Shown here one piece after another: positions 44,710-55,564 of a stretch of 64,000 bases of DNA. The notes under the pieces were generated by a model. That model saw only the letters and a list, made by a program, of their open reading frames with translations, ran no database searches and was not told where the DNA came from. The position numbers and the translations under genes are program-made. Each line of letters starts with the position of its first letter. Within the stretch, counting starts at the first letter, position 1. Source of the DNA: Liolophura sinensis (taxonomy: Eukaryota; Mollusca; Polyplacophora; Chitonida; Chitonidae); assembly GCF_032854445.1 (NCBI RefSeq), contig NC_088304.1, positions 25,863,704-25,927,703 on the forward strand, written 5' to 3'.

Positions 44710-46370
44710 GACATTCATGCACATGCGAGTTTGTTGTAACGACATCTGACGTACACTGTAGGCCTTGTATTATTCTCACTATCGAGTTTCAAGCCGTAAA
44801 TGCCAGAATCATACCAGTATTTAAATTGTTAAAATCATTCGAAAGTTACAATACGACATGCTCTATAAATTTTTGGAACTATTACCGATTTTGAACGTAT
44901 CATTTGCACACACGAGACTGATATTTTATGAATGGTAATTATTTGGGCTATTCTAAAGGAACAGCAAAAACTGGATTCAAATTGCGCTAACAGATGTTTT
45001 TACCCGTACCAAAAATATCCGGTTTTGATTTTGACTTCCTCTGGTGTATTTTCATAAGTTATACATTGATAGGTAGAGGAATATTCTCAAAATATGTAAA
45101 ACCTTTTATAGATTGCAAGATCTAGGCTACATGCCGATAAAGGTCGAGGGTCTACATCGCATGGGTTAATGCGTAGATAAAAGCTCCATATAACTGTGAT
45201 CGCCGTGCGCAAATAAAAAAAAATAAACACGTTTTTTTGCTTATAAAAATCAATAAAGGATAGGATCGACAATTGTGACATCAGAGATGCAATTAAGGGA
45301 CCCAAGTTTAAAAGGAAAAATATATAAGCAGACAATCTGACACACATCAAACACACCAAAGTCAAGTACCCCTGCGTTATTTTGTAACCCGCCTGGTGAC
45401 AGTCGAAGTCAGCTTGGTTGTCGCGGGTATGTAATATATACAGCCCCAGTTCATGCGCAGCCAGACGTGTACAGCATATTATATCATATCCTGCCTAGTC
45501 TGGAAGCGACACGGTCGGATAAATATGAGGTATTTTGGCGTCATCACAGTTATTACCCAGTATTGGGTATTTTTCTGAAAAAGTAAAAGTTACAATCTTT
45601 TCGTTATACCCATCCCCAGCATTGTACGTTAAGTGAATGTTACTAAAAATAACTAAAAACCCTGACAACTGAAAAGTCTGCCAGAATATTTAAATGAGGC
45701 GCTGACAATTCAGTGGACTTCATATGTAAACAAATATAGCAGATTACACGCGTAAAAGAAGGACAGGGCTCGCTCGTGACAGGATCGGCCAAAACGAGGC
45801 GTATAAAAAAGCTGGACAGGTTGACAAGAAAGCCTGGAGATGTAATTGTTTGTCAGTTTGAACGGAGTACATTGAAGAAAGAAAATGGTTTCACGAAGCA
45901 CTAAGATGTCGCTTAGTTGGTGCCTGTTGACCTCGGCCTTAAAACTCTATTATAAGTAGCATTTTTAGCCAACCATGATACGTCATTAAACATGGATGTC
46001 TAGAAGTAAATCCGACCACACGTTTGACGCATAAACAACCAATAGGGGTCCCGTAAACATGAAATGTATCAGGTATTTGACAATAGGTAACCAGTGATGA
46101 AGAAAACAATGCAGTATTTACAAGGGAAAGTAGTTTCGCTAGATAATTTATGTTATATACAAAATATCATATACACGAGACACACAGCATAAATCCTCTG
46201 TTATCATGAGAACGGAGTATATGTTGGGCGGACCAAAACATCAGTTATCCCAAACAGTAAGCTATTAAACCACGAAGTGTGTGCAAAATTTCGTACAAAG
46301 TAAATAAGCTGCAGGCCATCAGAGTGTTCATAAGGGGTATGACGGTTTACAGGAAATCGGTAGCATTTAG
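44710..46370. other. interior of the candidate TIR element; nothing coding
   Basis: No recognisable protein or RNA gene. Frames of 60-90 codons have no domain. Confidence 0.35.
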
Positions 46371-46764
46371 CGTTAAAAACAGCTGATGATCATGGGCCGA
46401 CGGTAGACCGACTTTCGGCCAGGGGTCCGCGTACGAGGTTGGAGGATCGCGTCACGGTACGCGTATGAAGGTACGTGGTCGGCGTATTGTACATCCCATA
46501 CAGCATGCATACATTGGGCCGACGTTGGCAGAATGTCGGGTTACGTTGGCAAGCGTCGGGATAAATGCGGTTAACATGTGCCTCAAATACAATGGTGACT
46601 TGAGCTGTTTTCCAGTGGCTCTTCTAGCAATACCTTTTGCTCATTTTGCAGAGTGCTGGTCTTTGGATGTAGGGATCTAAGTTCAAATCCAAATATGACA
46701 CACAGTAAAGACTTCAACGATCACACTTGCGGAACAGGAGTACTTTAGCAGTGCTACTACTGGA

Positions 46765-46978
46765 AGTTATTTCACTTATACGACGGCGGCCAGTATTATT
46801 ACCGGGCAGAGCCTGCGGGAAACCCACGACCATCCGCAGGTTGCTGGAACACCTTCCCACGAAACGGCCGGAGAGGAAGCCAGCATTGGTGCAGTTTGTG
46901 ACCTTCCGCATTGGTGAGAGACTCCTGAGTCATTTCGCTGCTCTAGCGCGCTAACCAACTGAACCACGGAGGTCCCTG
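46765..46978 (-). repeat. SINE family A, lacking its tail
   Basis: ATTTCACTTATACGACGGCG, AACCCACGACCATCCGCAGG, GCTCTAGCGCGCTAACCAAC, TGAACCACGGAGG. Confidence 0.82.
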
Positions 46979-47857
46979 ATTATGGCTTAACGCCACATGG
47001 GCAATATTTCAGCCATATCGTGGCGATGCCATCCAAGAACCGTCGCCGGTTCCAACATTGGGCCATGATGTAGTACGCCGCTGTAGTATACCAACATTGG
47101 ACCGATGAAACTCACAGCACTGGACCGACATTCGCCCGCTGTATGCATGCTGTGTGGGGCTGACCATGGGCCGACTGTCAGCTTAACCTCCGGCCACAAG
47201 TGTTGTAGGATTGATGGTTACGGTACGGCTGAACTGTACGTTACTACATGCATTTGTATTTGTATAGTAACTTTTGCAGATCTACTCCACAAGTCTTTGT
47301 AACGGATTTACAGTAGGTCTACTTTTCACTGTCTTAAAATACAGCTAGATATTGTGTATATATAGAGAAATTTTATACAGCCTAGGGTGGGGTCGTATAG
47401 CCTTTGTCATCTGTCTAAAAGTTTGCAAAACTACGTAAGCCTGGCTTGATCACAATGCATGATAACCAGGTGTTTTACGCTATGGGTCATGTCTGTGTCT
47501 ACCTTCATTCACGTGCCCTGTCTTCACCACACTATCTGCTTTCACAGTCTTATTCAGTTTACCCTAACTGCTACGATCTGATTGCTTTTACAGACATGCT
47601 CTGTTTGTCACGTAAGGACAGAGCCCGGAAGACCGATGGCAATCTGTTTGACAGGTGTCAGAGTTCTGTTTAATTTTGCTTACCCCGGGGATACTCGAGA
47701 TGGATAATCTTTACATTAGCATGACAGTTTCTATCACACAGTGGAGTATAATTCGTGTATCTTGTGTTTTATGTACATGTACAACATAGATTAGTGATGA
47801 GTTATACAGAAAAATACATTGAAGAGATGAGGCTTCATGATGGTTACTACATACACT

Positions 47858-48132
47858 ACTGGGGGCCTCTGCAGCCCAGTTGGTTAGCGCGCAAGCGCAG
47901 CGTACTGACCCAGGAGCCTCTCACCAATGCGGTCGATGTGAGTTCAAGCTCAGCTCATGCTGCTTCCTCTCCCGTCGTACGTTGGAAGATCTGCCAATAG
48001 CCTGCGGATGGTCATGGGTTTGTCCATGGGCTCTGCTCTGTTTCCTCCAGTCATAACGCTGACCGCTGGCGTACAGTTGAAACATTCTTGGGTATGGCGT
48101 AAAACACCAATCAAATAAATAAATAAATATAT
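47858..48132 (+). repeat. SINE family A, full-length
   Basis: GGGGGCCTCTGCAGCCCAGT, TGGTTAGCGCGCAAGCGCAG (A-box-like), GTGAGTTCAAGCTCAGC, body, and tail AATAAATAAATAAATA. Confidence 0.88.
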
Positions 48133-48249
48133 AATTGTTTAAGAGTCACTTGCCCTTTCTGTTTTAGAACTAATTTTGGTGAAAAATGACGCATTTCTTA
48201 GACTCTTTATCGTAAGTATATACTAGTATATAATTAACATAGAAAGTAA

Positions 48250-48445
48250 GATCAGGTCAGCGACGACAGTGTGACAGCTGACAAATGGTCACACATAAGC
48301 GGTGAAGTACGGCTTCACTTCACTTCACCTCTGCCAGAGCTTTATTCTAACTGTTCATGTAAATGCATATATAGTACCAAACTCTACGCCCAGTAGCACC
48401 ATGTTTTAAGGAAAATTAGGTGAAGACCTGTAGTGAAGTTAATTG
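48250..48445. repeat. foldback family B, one arm
   Basis: GATCAGGTCAGCGACGACAG, TGACAGCTGACAAATGGTCA, GCTTTATTCTAACTGTTCAT, AGCACCATGTTTTAAGGAAA. Shortened partner at 56640-56760. Confidence 0.6.
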
Positions 48446-48655
48446 CAACTTAATAGACGTCACTGGTCTGAAAATGTTCACAATGCTGTGGTGTTTCACA
48501 TTTAGCACACACAAAACAAATTAAAATAATGCAATTCATTACATAATTTATAACCAACAAGGCCATAGTTCAGTAACTTGCATGTTTCGATTTGCATTGG
48601 TTTATGCTGTCTGTCTTTAAGTACATTGTATTCCTGCATAATAAAAAGTGATTCG

Positions 48656-49354
48656 GCTGGTGGACTAAGCATCCCCGAGTCCTGGTCCCTGTTGGTGGAC
48701 TAAGCATCTCCGAGGCCTGGTCCCTGATGGTGGGCTAATCATCCCCGAGGCCTGGTCCCTGATGGTGGGCTAAGCATCCCCGAGGCCTGTTCCCTGATGG
48801 TGGGCTAAGCATCCCCGAGGCCTGGTCCCTGATGGTGGGCTAAGCATCCCCGAGGCCTGGTCCCTGATGGTGGGCTAAGCATCCCCGAGGCCTGGTCCCT
48901 GATGGTGGGCTAAGCATCCCCGAGGCCTGGTCCCTGATGGTGGACTAAGCATCCCCGAGGCCTGGTCCCTGATGGTGGGTTAAGCATCCCCGAGGCCTGG
49001 TCCCTGATGGTGGGCTAAGCTTCCCCGAGGCCTGGTCCCTGATGGTGGGCTAAGCATCCCCGAGGCCTGGTCCCTGATGGTGGGCTAAGCATCCCCGAGG
49101 CCTGGTCCCTGATGGTGGGCTAAGCATCCCCGAGGCCTGGTCCCTGATGGTGGACTAAGCATCCCCGAGGCCTGGTCCCTGATGGTGGGCTAAGCATCCC
49201 CGAGGCCTGGTCCCTGATCTTGGATTAAGCATCCCGGAGGCCTGGTCCCTGATGGTGGACTAAGCATCCCCGAGGCCTGGTCCCTGATGGTGGACTAAGC
49301 ATCCCGGAGGCCTGGTCCCTGATGGTGGACTAAGCATCCCCGAGGCCTGGTCCC
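48656..49354. repeat. 35-bp minisatellite, 20 units
   Basis: Unit GGTGGGCTAAGCATCCCCGA, then GGCCTGGTCCCTGAT; 699 bp is 20 units. Units differ mainly at GGG/GGA in the GGTGG(G/A)CTAAGC word. Very homogeneous, so recently amplified. The paralogous site near 57000 has one degenerate unit. Confidence 0.95.
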
Positions 49355-49424
49355 TTCGCATTGGTCTAATGTGATTGTATGCTAAATGTGATGACAACAC
49401 AGCATTTTGAGTAATTCTAGACTT

Positions 49425-49645
49425 GTGACGTCTAAAAAATTGCAGTTAACATCACTGCATTTTCTTTTACCTAATTCTGCTTAAGCCATGGTGCTGCGGG
49501 CGTGTATTTTACTGCTACTTATGCATTTACATGAACAGTTAGAATAAAACCCTGACTGAGGTAAACTGAAAAAAAAAAAATCACCGGTTAGATATGACCA
49601 TTAACCAGCTATCACACTGTTGTCGCTGGTCTGGTTTTACTATCT
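49425..49645. repeat. foldback family B, one arm
   Basis: ATTGCAGTTAACATCACTGC, TTAAGCCATGGTGCTGCGGG, AATAAAACCCTGACTGAGGT, CTATCACACTGTTGTCGCTG. Partner at 57095-57335. Confidence 0.65.
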
Positions 49646-49904
49646 ATTTCTGTCCCCAAATCGTTATTGCAAAGGCAGAAATGAACAATAAATTACACAG
49701 CTTTAAGCGAAAATCATACATTATCAAGTTTTTTTAAGAACAAGGAAGAACTTACTTATAATGTAATGTCTCCGAACGTCAACCAAGCTTGTAAAACTAG
49801 CAGAAGAGCAAAAATATGGTAACTCACATTGAGTCACAAACTGCCATCTTGAACAAAATCTTACCAACATGTAAGCCATTACTACGCACGAGGTTCTGAC
49901 GCCA

Positions 49905-51059
49905 TTGGATTCATTATTAACACCCGTATCATTTCAGACTCAACATGCATCAGATGGACTCAAAAACCCTGAGAAACGATTCGAGCAGAGATATCATCTC
50001 TTGGATGAAGCCTGTCAATCCATTTCTCAAAGAGAACAATATAAGAAACTTTGTAATCATGTGCTTGAGAACCATAGGCTGGGCCTCAGCTGGTGTTCCG
50101 TCCCCAAAACTGGCAGCACCTTCTGGAAAAAGGTCTTCTACATTATCCAGAATAGAACAAGGGGAGATAAGGCATTCAGCATGTCTCAGATAGGATTTAG
50201 ACAAGCTCATTATACTCCAATGGCTGACCTTTGCAGATTTTCTGACATGGAACACATGGCGAGGTACATGTCAGAGCAGAAAACTCTTCTCATTGTGCGC
50301 AACCCTTACGCAAGACTCTTCTCCGCTTACATCGATAAATTTCTTCTGCCAGATCATTGGATCGGGGTAGGAAGACATATAGCCAAGTATTACCGGGAAA
50401 ATGCAACAACACTGTCAAAGCATTGCGGGCATGATGTCACTTTTAAAGAGTTTATAGAATATGTCATCCACGTGGGAGAAACCGGAAAAGGGACAGAGTG
50501 GTATTGCGACGATCACTGGTTGCCGATTTCAAAAGTGTGTCAGCCATGCCATATTTCTTATAGATATATCGGAAAACAAGAGACATTTGCCGGCGACAGA
50601 GAATTTATCTTCCAACAGTTTGGGATAGAAAAATATTTCAACGAAAGCTTTTCCCGGGTGGCCAGTGTTAGCCGTACTATATCACAACGCATTGAAGTAT
50701 ACTGGGGACAAGCTTTGCGAGGTGGATGTGTGACAGAAAAACAATTAATGCGAAGAATGTGGACAGCTTTTCAATTACAGGGTTATTTACCGTGGAAGGA
50801 AACTCTGCAAGTTAATTTGAAGAACTCACCACTGCCACACACTATGAGAACATTCAACAACATTGTCCTAAATACATTTAGAAAATATGAAAATGTAAGC
50901 ATGAAACAACAGAGAGTACAAGGGATGATAAAGGCCTACACCGCTTTATCACTCTCTCAAATGCGTAAAATCCAGAACATTTACGACTTGGATTTTAAAT
51001 TGTTTGGATACGAGAAAGAACCTAAAGAATTGTTTTCATTTTTTTTGCCGGAAATATGA
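49905..51059 (+). CDS. carbohydrate sulfotransferase, HNK-1ST/CHST8-14 type, catalytic exon (copy 1)
   Basis: Transfers sulfate from PAPS to a glycan in the Golgi. The PAPS 5'-phosphosulfate loop is LSWCSVPKTGSTFWKK and the 3'-phosphate motif is LLIVRNPYARLFSAYIDKF; CQPCHISYRYIGKQETF and a C-terminal YDLDFKLFGYE complete the Sulfotransfer_2 pattern. Three N-X-S/T sites are visible (NRT, NAT, NES). The whole catalytic domain is in one exon. In this copy the upstream in-frame ATG (49869) is followed at once by TAA, so the frame opens with no ATG. An acceptor TATCATTTCAG at 49936-49937 would start the exon at 49938 in phase 0. The N-terminal membrane anchor must then lie in an upstream exon I cannot identify. 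It carries four residues (VGET in HVGETGK) absent from copy 2. Acceptor glycan unknown. Confidence 0.85.
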   Translation: MDSLLTPVSFQTQHASDGLKNPEKRFEQRYHLLDEACQSISQREQYKKLCNHVLENHRLGLSWCSVPKTGSTFWKKVFYIIQNRTRGDKAFSMSQIGFRQAHYTPMADLCRFSDMEHMARYMSEQKTLLIVRNPYARLFSAYIDKFLLPDHWIGVGRHIAKYYRENATTLSKHCGHDVTFKEFIEYVIHVGETGKGTEWYCDDHWLPISKVCQPCHISYRYIGKQETFAGDREFIFQQFGIEKYFNESFSRVASVSRTISQRIEVYWGQALRGGCVTEKQLMRRMWTAFQLQGYLPWKETLQVNLKNSPLPHTMRTFNNIVLNTFRKYENVSMKQQRVQGMIKAYTALSLSQMRKIQNIYDLDFKLFGYEKEPKELFSFFLPEI

Positions 51060-51404
51060 AAATTATGTGTATATGTGTATAATTATATGTATTATTTAAA
51101 TGATTAACACTTATGCGGTCAGGAATATAACTATTATCATTCAAAACATTTTTAAGGTTTTGTGTGGAGTGCATGTACCAATGTGGAGATTTTATCCAAC
51201 TTTTTGTTTATTGATTTATTTGATTGGTGTCTAACGTCATACTCAAGATATTTACACTTTAATAAATAATCAATGGCTTCTGGTTTCTTTCGTCTGATTT
51301 TAAACCTTGATCAAATCACGGCTTTTTACTTTTGGGAACGAGTGGAAGTCAGTATCTTCCCATTATGAGTTGATGATTGACAGATTAAATAACACTTGAC
51401 CGAA

Positions 51405-51910
51405 AACCTAGATGAAGCAAGATCAATGCGTCAAAACAGACGTTCGTATACCAACCGTCAAGCAATAAGGACGTTACAGGACAAGAATCGCAAGGACAAT
51501 TCCCAAAATGACGTATACCACAAACCACCAAAGAACAAAGAAAGCATACGCAGGATGGAAACAGGACGGAATCTTGCAAAAAGAAGCAGTCAACAGTTTT
51601 CAATGATGCTGGAAGGATGCATGGTATGTTCTAGACAACTGAGTGAAATCAGTATTCAGATCGTTTAAAATATGTTGTGGATAACAAAATAAGTATCTCG
51701 GTTGCGCTTTGATTGCAAATATCCAATGTGGCGATCAAATTCAAAACGATAAACACACTGTCACCAGTCTCGGGTTAAGTGGAATTAGACACAATCATGA
51801 AGCAGAGCGCCAGAAATTCTGGACGCTATGTCCATATTTACTTACAAGAGAATTATACCCATTGTAAAACTTAAGAAATCTGGAGTGAAGGCGTCTGATG
51901 GAATAACCTT
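51405..51910 (-). repeat. retroelement 3' end (families E then D)
   Basis: Minus order: E piece at 51910-51830 (CAGACGCCTTCACTCCAGAT, GTAAGTAAATATGGACATAG), then D tail at 51660-51410 (GTCAACCGT/ACGGTTGGTATACGAACGTC). Shared with unit 2. Confidence 0.6.
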
Positions 51911-52011
51911 GACAGACTACAAACTTACGAGTTGTCTAAGTGATCAGCAAAATATTAAAGCTGAAGGGGAAAATAGCCACCGGTAGATAAAACAAGGGAG
52001 AGTTAAAAATT

Positions 52012-52172
52012 TGCTCTCCGGTCGTACCTGGGAAGGCCTGGCAGCAACCTGCGGATTGTGGTGGGTTTCCCAAGGGCTCTGCCTGGTTTCCTCCCACCGT
52101 AATGCTGGCCGTCGTATAAGAGAAATATTCTTGAGTAGGGCGTAAAACATCAATCAAATATATAAAGAAATA
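52012..52172 (+). repeat. SINE family A, headless, unit 1
   Basis: GCTCTCCGGTCGTACCTGGG, GTGGGTTTCCCAAGGGCTCT, GGGCGTAAAACATCAATCAA. Confidence 0.8.
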
Positions 52173-52614
52173 AAAACTTGCAGAGGACTGAATGAACATT
52201 AAATGATGAAGTTGTGTATCTGGACTTTTTAACCGTAACATATTTGAAACACCTCACGCGAGTGTGTTCGTTTCTTACACAGACAGAGTATTAAAGACAG
52301 ATTATGCCCCAAAAGACTAGTATATATTTTACAAAATTATTTTATTCCCGTATACACCCAAAACTTGCCAATCAGACCAATTAAATTAAAAAAAAAACAG
52401 CCTATCAAATTACTTCATATAGCAGAAGTTGTTTTGGAGTATATTTTGTATATTGTCTGTTGGGTTAAATGATGAATAATTTAGATTGGAACATATGCTT
52501 GGTCTGTTAGGGCATTCTTTGTAAATTCTGTGTTATGGTATGTAATATGGATGTATATATGCTAGTCTTTTTTTAAATTATGTGTGTGAGTAAAAATGTG
52601 TTTTTATATATTGA

Positions 52615-52775
52615 TTTGATTTATTTATTTGATTGGTATTTTACACCGTACTCAAGAATATTTTACTTATACAACGGTGGCCAGCATTATGGTGGGAGGA
52701 AACCGGGCAGAGTCCGGGGAAAACCCACAACAATCCGCAGTTTGTTGAAAGACCTTCCCACTTACGGCCGGAGAT
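52615..52775 (-). repeat. SINE family A, headless, unit 1
   Basis: TTTATTTATTTGATTGGTAT, ACAACGGTGGCCAGCATTAT, TTCCCACTTACGGCCGGAGA. Confidence 0.82.
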
Positions 52776-53646
52776 ATTTTTAGATATAAGAAAACATGTT
52801 TGGTCTGTTTGGCTAATTTTTGTAAATTCTATGTTGGGGAATGCAATATGGGTGTTTATATGCGTGTATATATGATGTATATATCACCTTTGGGGAATAT
52901 TTTTTTTAATTATCTGTCTGTGTAACAAATTATATTTATATATTAGAAGATATGCTTGGTTTGTTGGGGTATAAGAGGTCTTTTTTATTGTGGTCGATCC
53001 ATTTATCTAGGTATTTTGTTTTTCTGCTAAAATTCTCTGTTGGGGTAAGTTGGCCCGATGTAGTCTTTGTAGGATGTGTCTTTAAATATATAATTCTGCT
53101 GTCTGAGTAGTTTTTTTGTATTACATATCGCATTGAGTTATAGGCTGTTGGAGTGGGGGTGAGTAGTTTTAGCACCTTTGGTAGTTGGGTTTGATGCGGC
53201 AAGTATACACGCGCGTGTTGTGCTAGTCTCAGAATTTCTTTTAAAATGGGCGATTTTCATGTGTAAAAGTATTTTGAAGCGTAGAGGACCCTGGTGATGA
53301 TTTGCGATCACATGACTTCCATTTGTCCATTTTTAGTACCCTTATAGCTTATTTATCAGGCCTGGGGTGTGCTGGAATGTACTAGTGGTATGCTGGGGGT
53401 ATATCCGTGGACCAGCTGACCATGTCATTGCCTTGAGAATTGACAATTCCAGACACTGCCGGTTCGCTCTCTTCCTCAGTTACATATACGCACGAAATAG
53501 TTCATACAGTGAATACAAAACTGTGGCACTAGTTGTTTCTTCATTGACCAATCAAAATCGCTGCACGCTCTCTTTAATCATAGCCGTAGGCCGCTTAAGG
53601 CAAGGCTACTGTTGTATTAAAAGCACCGCCACAAAATCAGCACATC

Positions 53647-53716
53647 ATGACCGTATTAAGTGGATTCAGTTGGCTTATGATTTTGTTGGTCATTTCTATC
53701 ATTTGCTTCATTCTCG
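53647..53716 (+). CDS. small gene exon 1, copy 1 (signal anchor)
   Basis: Preceded by CACCGCCACAAAATCAGCAC, conserved in all three units. The hydrophobic run spans residues 9-23. Perfect GTAAGT donor. Confidence 0.65.
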
Positions 53717-55260
53717 GTAAGTTGTGTTTTTTGTCTGATATTATTTACCATTACCTTCCTCTGCTTCGTTCTCATGAGACCTTTCTGTATGTAGCTAAAC
53801 AAGCTTGGGGTTTTACGTCGTACTTAACAATTTTTTAGTCATAACTTTGAAGGGGAGGTCTGCAGCAACCTACTAATGGTCGTGGGTTTCCTCTCGGGCT
53901 TTTGCCTCACTATAATGCTGGCATACGTCATTTGGTGTGTGGACATATACGGTGTCCTCTTGTGGCAATAGCGAGTCTATGCAGACAAAGTGCTGCTCCC
54001 ACTGAAGACCCTCACGCAATCACATAATGCAGACATCGGGTTAACAGGTCCTATTTCCTTGCTCTAACCTCCTAGTACTGAGAGCCAAACGAAGCATCAA
54101 TAAGTGCCTTTTTGAAAGTCTTTGGAATAACCCGATTCGGATTTTATTCCGGATTTCCCGACTTCGACTCAGATGCTCTGACCATTAGACCACCCAAGTC
54201 CTTGTAACTTTATAAGATGATGTTATAGTTTTTCAAGACTTTGACTATATTTTTAACTTTCACTGTGTGGTTAAAACGCTGTGACAATTTCTACCTTGAT
54301 GAGTAAGTTCGCGTATTCGAAACAAGAACTCGATATTTCGACTCCGACTTTAGGTCAATAGGATTGCTAGGTAGGTGCCAAATATCGGTGGTTATCCCCG
54401 TTCTGTCCGTCCACGAATTTAAGTGTTTTAGGTGAAACAATTCATGAGCATGGCCGTATTTTACTAGTCTCTCTCAATCAGACCGTCTTTACCTACCGGT
54501 ATCCTCCACCCATGCCCCCCGCCCCGCGCTCCCGGGTTTTCGGTCTTTCGAAATACCTATCACATTCGTATACGAGTGGACACTGACGTATTCAGTGTTA
54601 GCTAATGAATGCTCCGTACCAGAAAAAAGCCTTCGTGAAAGACTACAGATTTTTAATAGTTGAAGTGGGGGTGTGTCTTCATTAATATTCATCATCAAGC
54701 AAGAACTGGCAAAAGTAAAATGTCGATCGAAGAACACGAATGCGAGGAGATAAGCAGGGAAGCTGACGCCCTAGTCTGTCAGTTGTAAGCAAAGGGTTAT
54801 AAGTAATTATATTTAAAGAAATAAAACTTCAACGAACTTACAATAACAGATTGTAGTACTGAAGCAGAACTGGTTGAAACATTTTCTTTCCGTGTAAAGG
54901 CGATAGTTCTAAATCTGTACTTAATGCGGACAGATGGACTTCGGACGGCAATTTGAACCACTCTCTGTTTGTTCGTTTCTCATTGCTCATTAATATCCGT
55001 GCAAATCGCCCCCCCCCCCCCCCCACACACACACACCTCCACTATCCCTCCTGATCTCTCCTGTGCAGGGTTCCTCTGTGCTGGCAGACATAACCCTCTC
55101 ATTTTACCACAGCAACGTCAGGGTTGACGAAGTGGAAAGCGTCCAGGATCTCCTTAGAAGTCTTTACTTTCTGTCTTCAAATCACGCCTTTAGGCCATCA
55201 CAACATGATTATTCACTGTGGATACAAGCTGTGCTAAACAAATTTTACAGTAAACCTTGA
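53647..55260 (+). CDS. unrecognised 100-residue single-pass protein, three exons (copy 1)
   Basis: I do not recognise the family. Exons 53647-53716, 54700-54784 and 55113-55260 (70, 85, 148 nt) sum to 303 nt, exactly 101 codons with the stop. Exon 1 gives MTVLSGFSWLMILLVISI then ICFIL: an N-terminal signal anchor or signal peptide; donor G|GTAAGT, phase 1. Exon 2 (acceptor CATCATCAAG, donor TT|GTAAGC) gives RTGKSKMSIEEHECEEISRE then ADALVCQ. Exon 3 (acceptor CATTTTACCACAG, phase 2) gives NVRVDEVESVQDLLRSLYFL, SSNHAFRPSQHDYSLWIQ, AVLNKFYSKP and TGA. Expected in the secretory pathway as a short secreted or type II membrane protein. It sits between the two sulfotransferase exons in the same orientation. 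An alternative is that exon 1 or 2 belongs to the next sulfotransferase, but the phases do not fit that exon. Confidence 0.6.
53805..54205 (-). repeat. SINE family C with an embedded family A core, unit 1
   Basis: GGTTTTACGTCGTACTTAAC, then a patch GCAGCAACCTACTAATGGTC / GTGGGTTTCCTCTCGGGC that is the family A body, then the C body (CTCTTGTGGCAATAGCGAGT) and the tRNA-like end GATGCTCTGACCATTAGACC. Lies in intron 1 of the small gene. Confidence 0.75.
54700..54784 (+). CDS. small gene exon 2, copy 1
   Basis: 85 nt, phase 1 to 2, acidic with two Cys: MSIEEHECEEISREADALVC. Identical to 62532-62616. Confidence 0.5.
55113..55260 (+). CDS. small gene exon 3, copy 1
   Basis: Strong polypyrimidine acceptor CCCTCTCATTTTACCACAG; 49 codons with the stop. 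The open frame also extends upstream to about 55063, but that start would break the phase with exon 2. Confidence 0.55.
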
Positions 55261-55564
55261 AATCCGCATAATCTTTCCATTTGTTTGGCGTGGCCATCGA
55301 ATCGCATGATTGTTGTACATAGAGCATAGGTGTCTGAGCGTCAACAGTCATTTACTGTTTAGGACTTCCCGCCAGGGGATGATAGAGTCGTTTCGATTGG
55401 TCGGCCAGGATTATGTTAAATAGCTATGTATGTTACGTCACTGTATGCGAGACCTGCATGGATTTCAGCAGAGTTTGAGAAGACTTACGGCTACGGTCCT
55501 CTGCATAAGGAGAGTAGCATTCACCGGCTATGTGTGACCAATTTGTCAGCTATGACACTAAAAT

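Larger units (their letters stand above)
44500..47250. mobile_element. candidate DNA transposon with long imperfect terminal inverted repeats
   Basis: The left end AGTAAAGTACAGCCGAATAC, then CATCAATCCTACGCCC, is the imperfect reverse complement of the right end GTAGGATTGATGGTTACGGT, GGCTGAACTGTACGTTACT. Sub-terminal tracts on both sides are GC-rich with repeated CCGAC/GTCGG words (44530-44700 and 46385-46570, 46990-47190). A SINE sits inside at 46765-46975. No transposase frame is seen, so it would be non-autonomous. Confidence 0.5.

Noticed and set aside
47530-47690. Mini-exon ACATGCTCTGTTTGTCAC followed by GTAAGG as sulfotransferase exon 1
   Set aside because: Only 18 nt, no membrane anchor, and the acceptor is weak in unit 2 (TTTCAAAG). 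Not enough to claim.
49950-50255. Minus-strand 101-codon frame and its partner at 57626
   Set aside because: Antisense shadow of the sulfotransferase exon.
55063-55260. Open frame read as the C-terminal half of a SEA domain (GSSVLADITLSF)
   Set aside because: The first residues resemble the SEA cleavage strand, but in copy 2 the 48-bp insertion with a stop falls in that very part, and the splice phase of exon 2 requires the acceptor at 55112 instead. The resemblance is probably chance.
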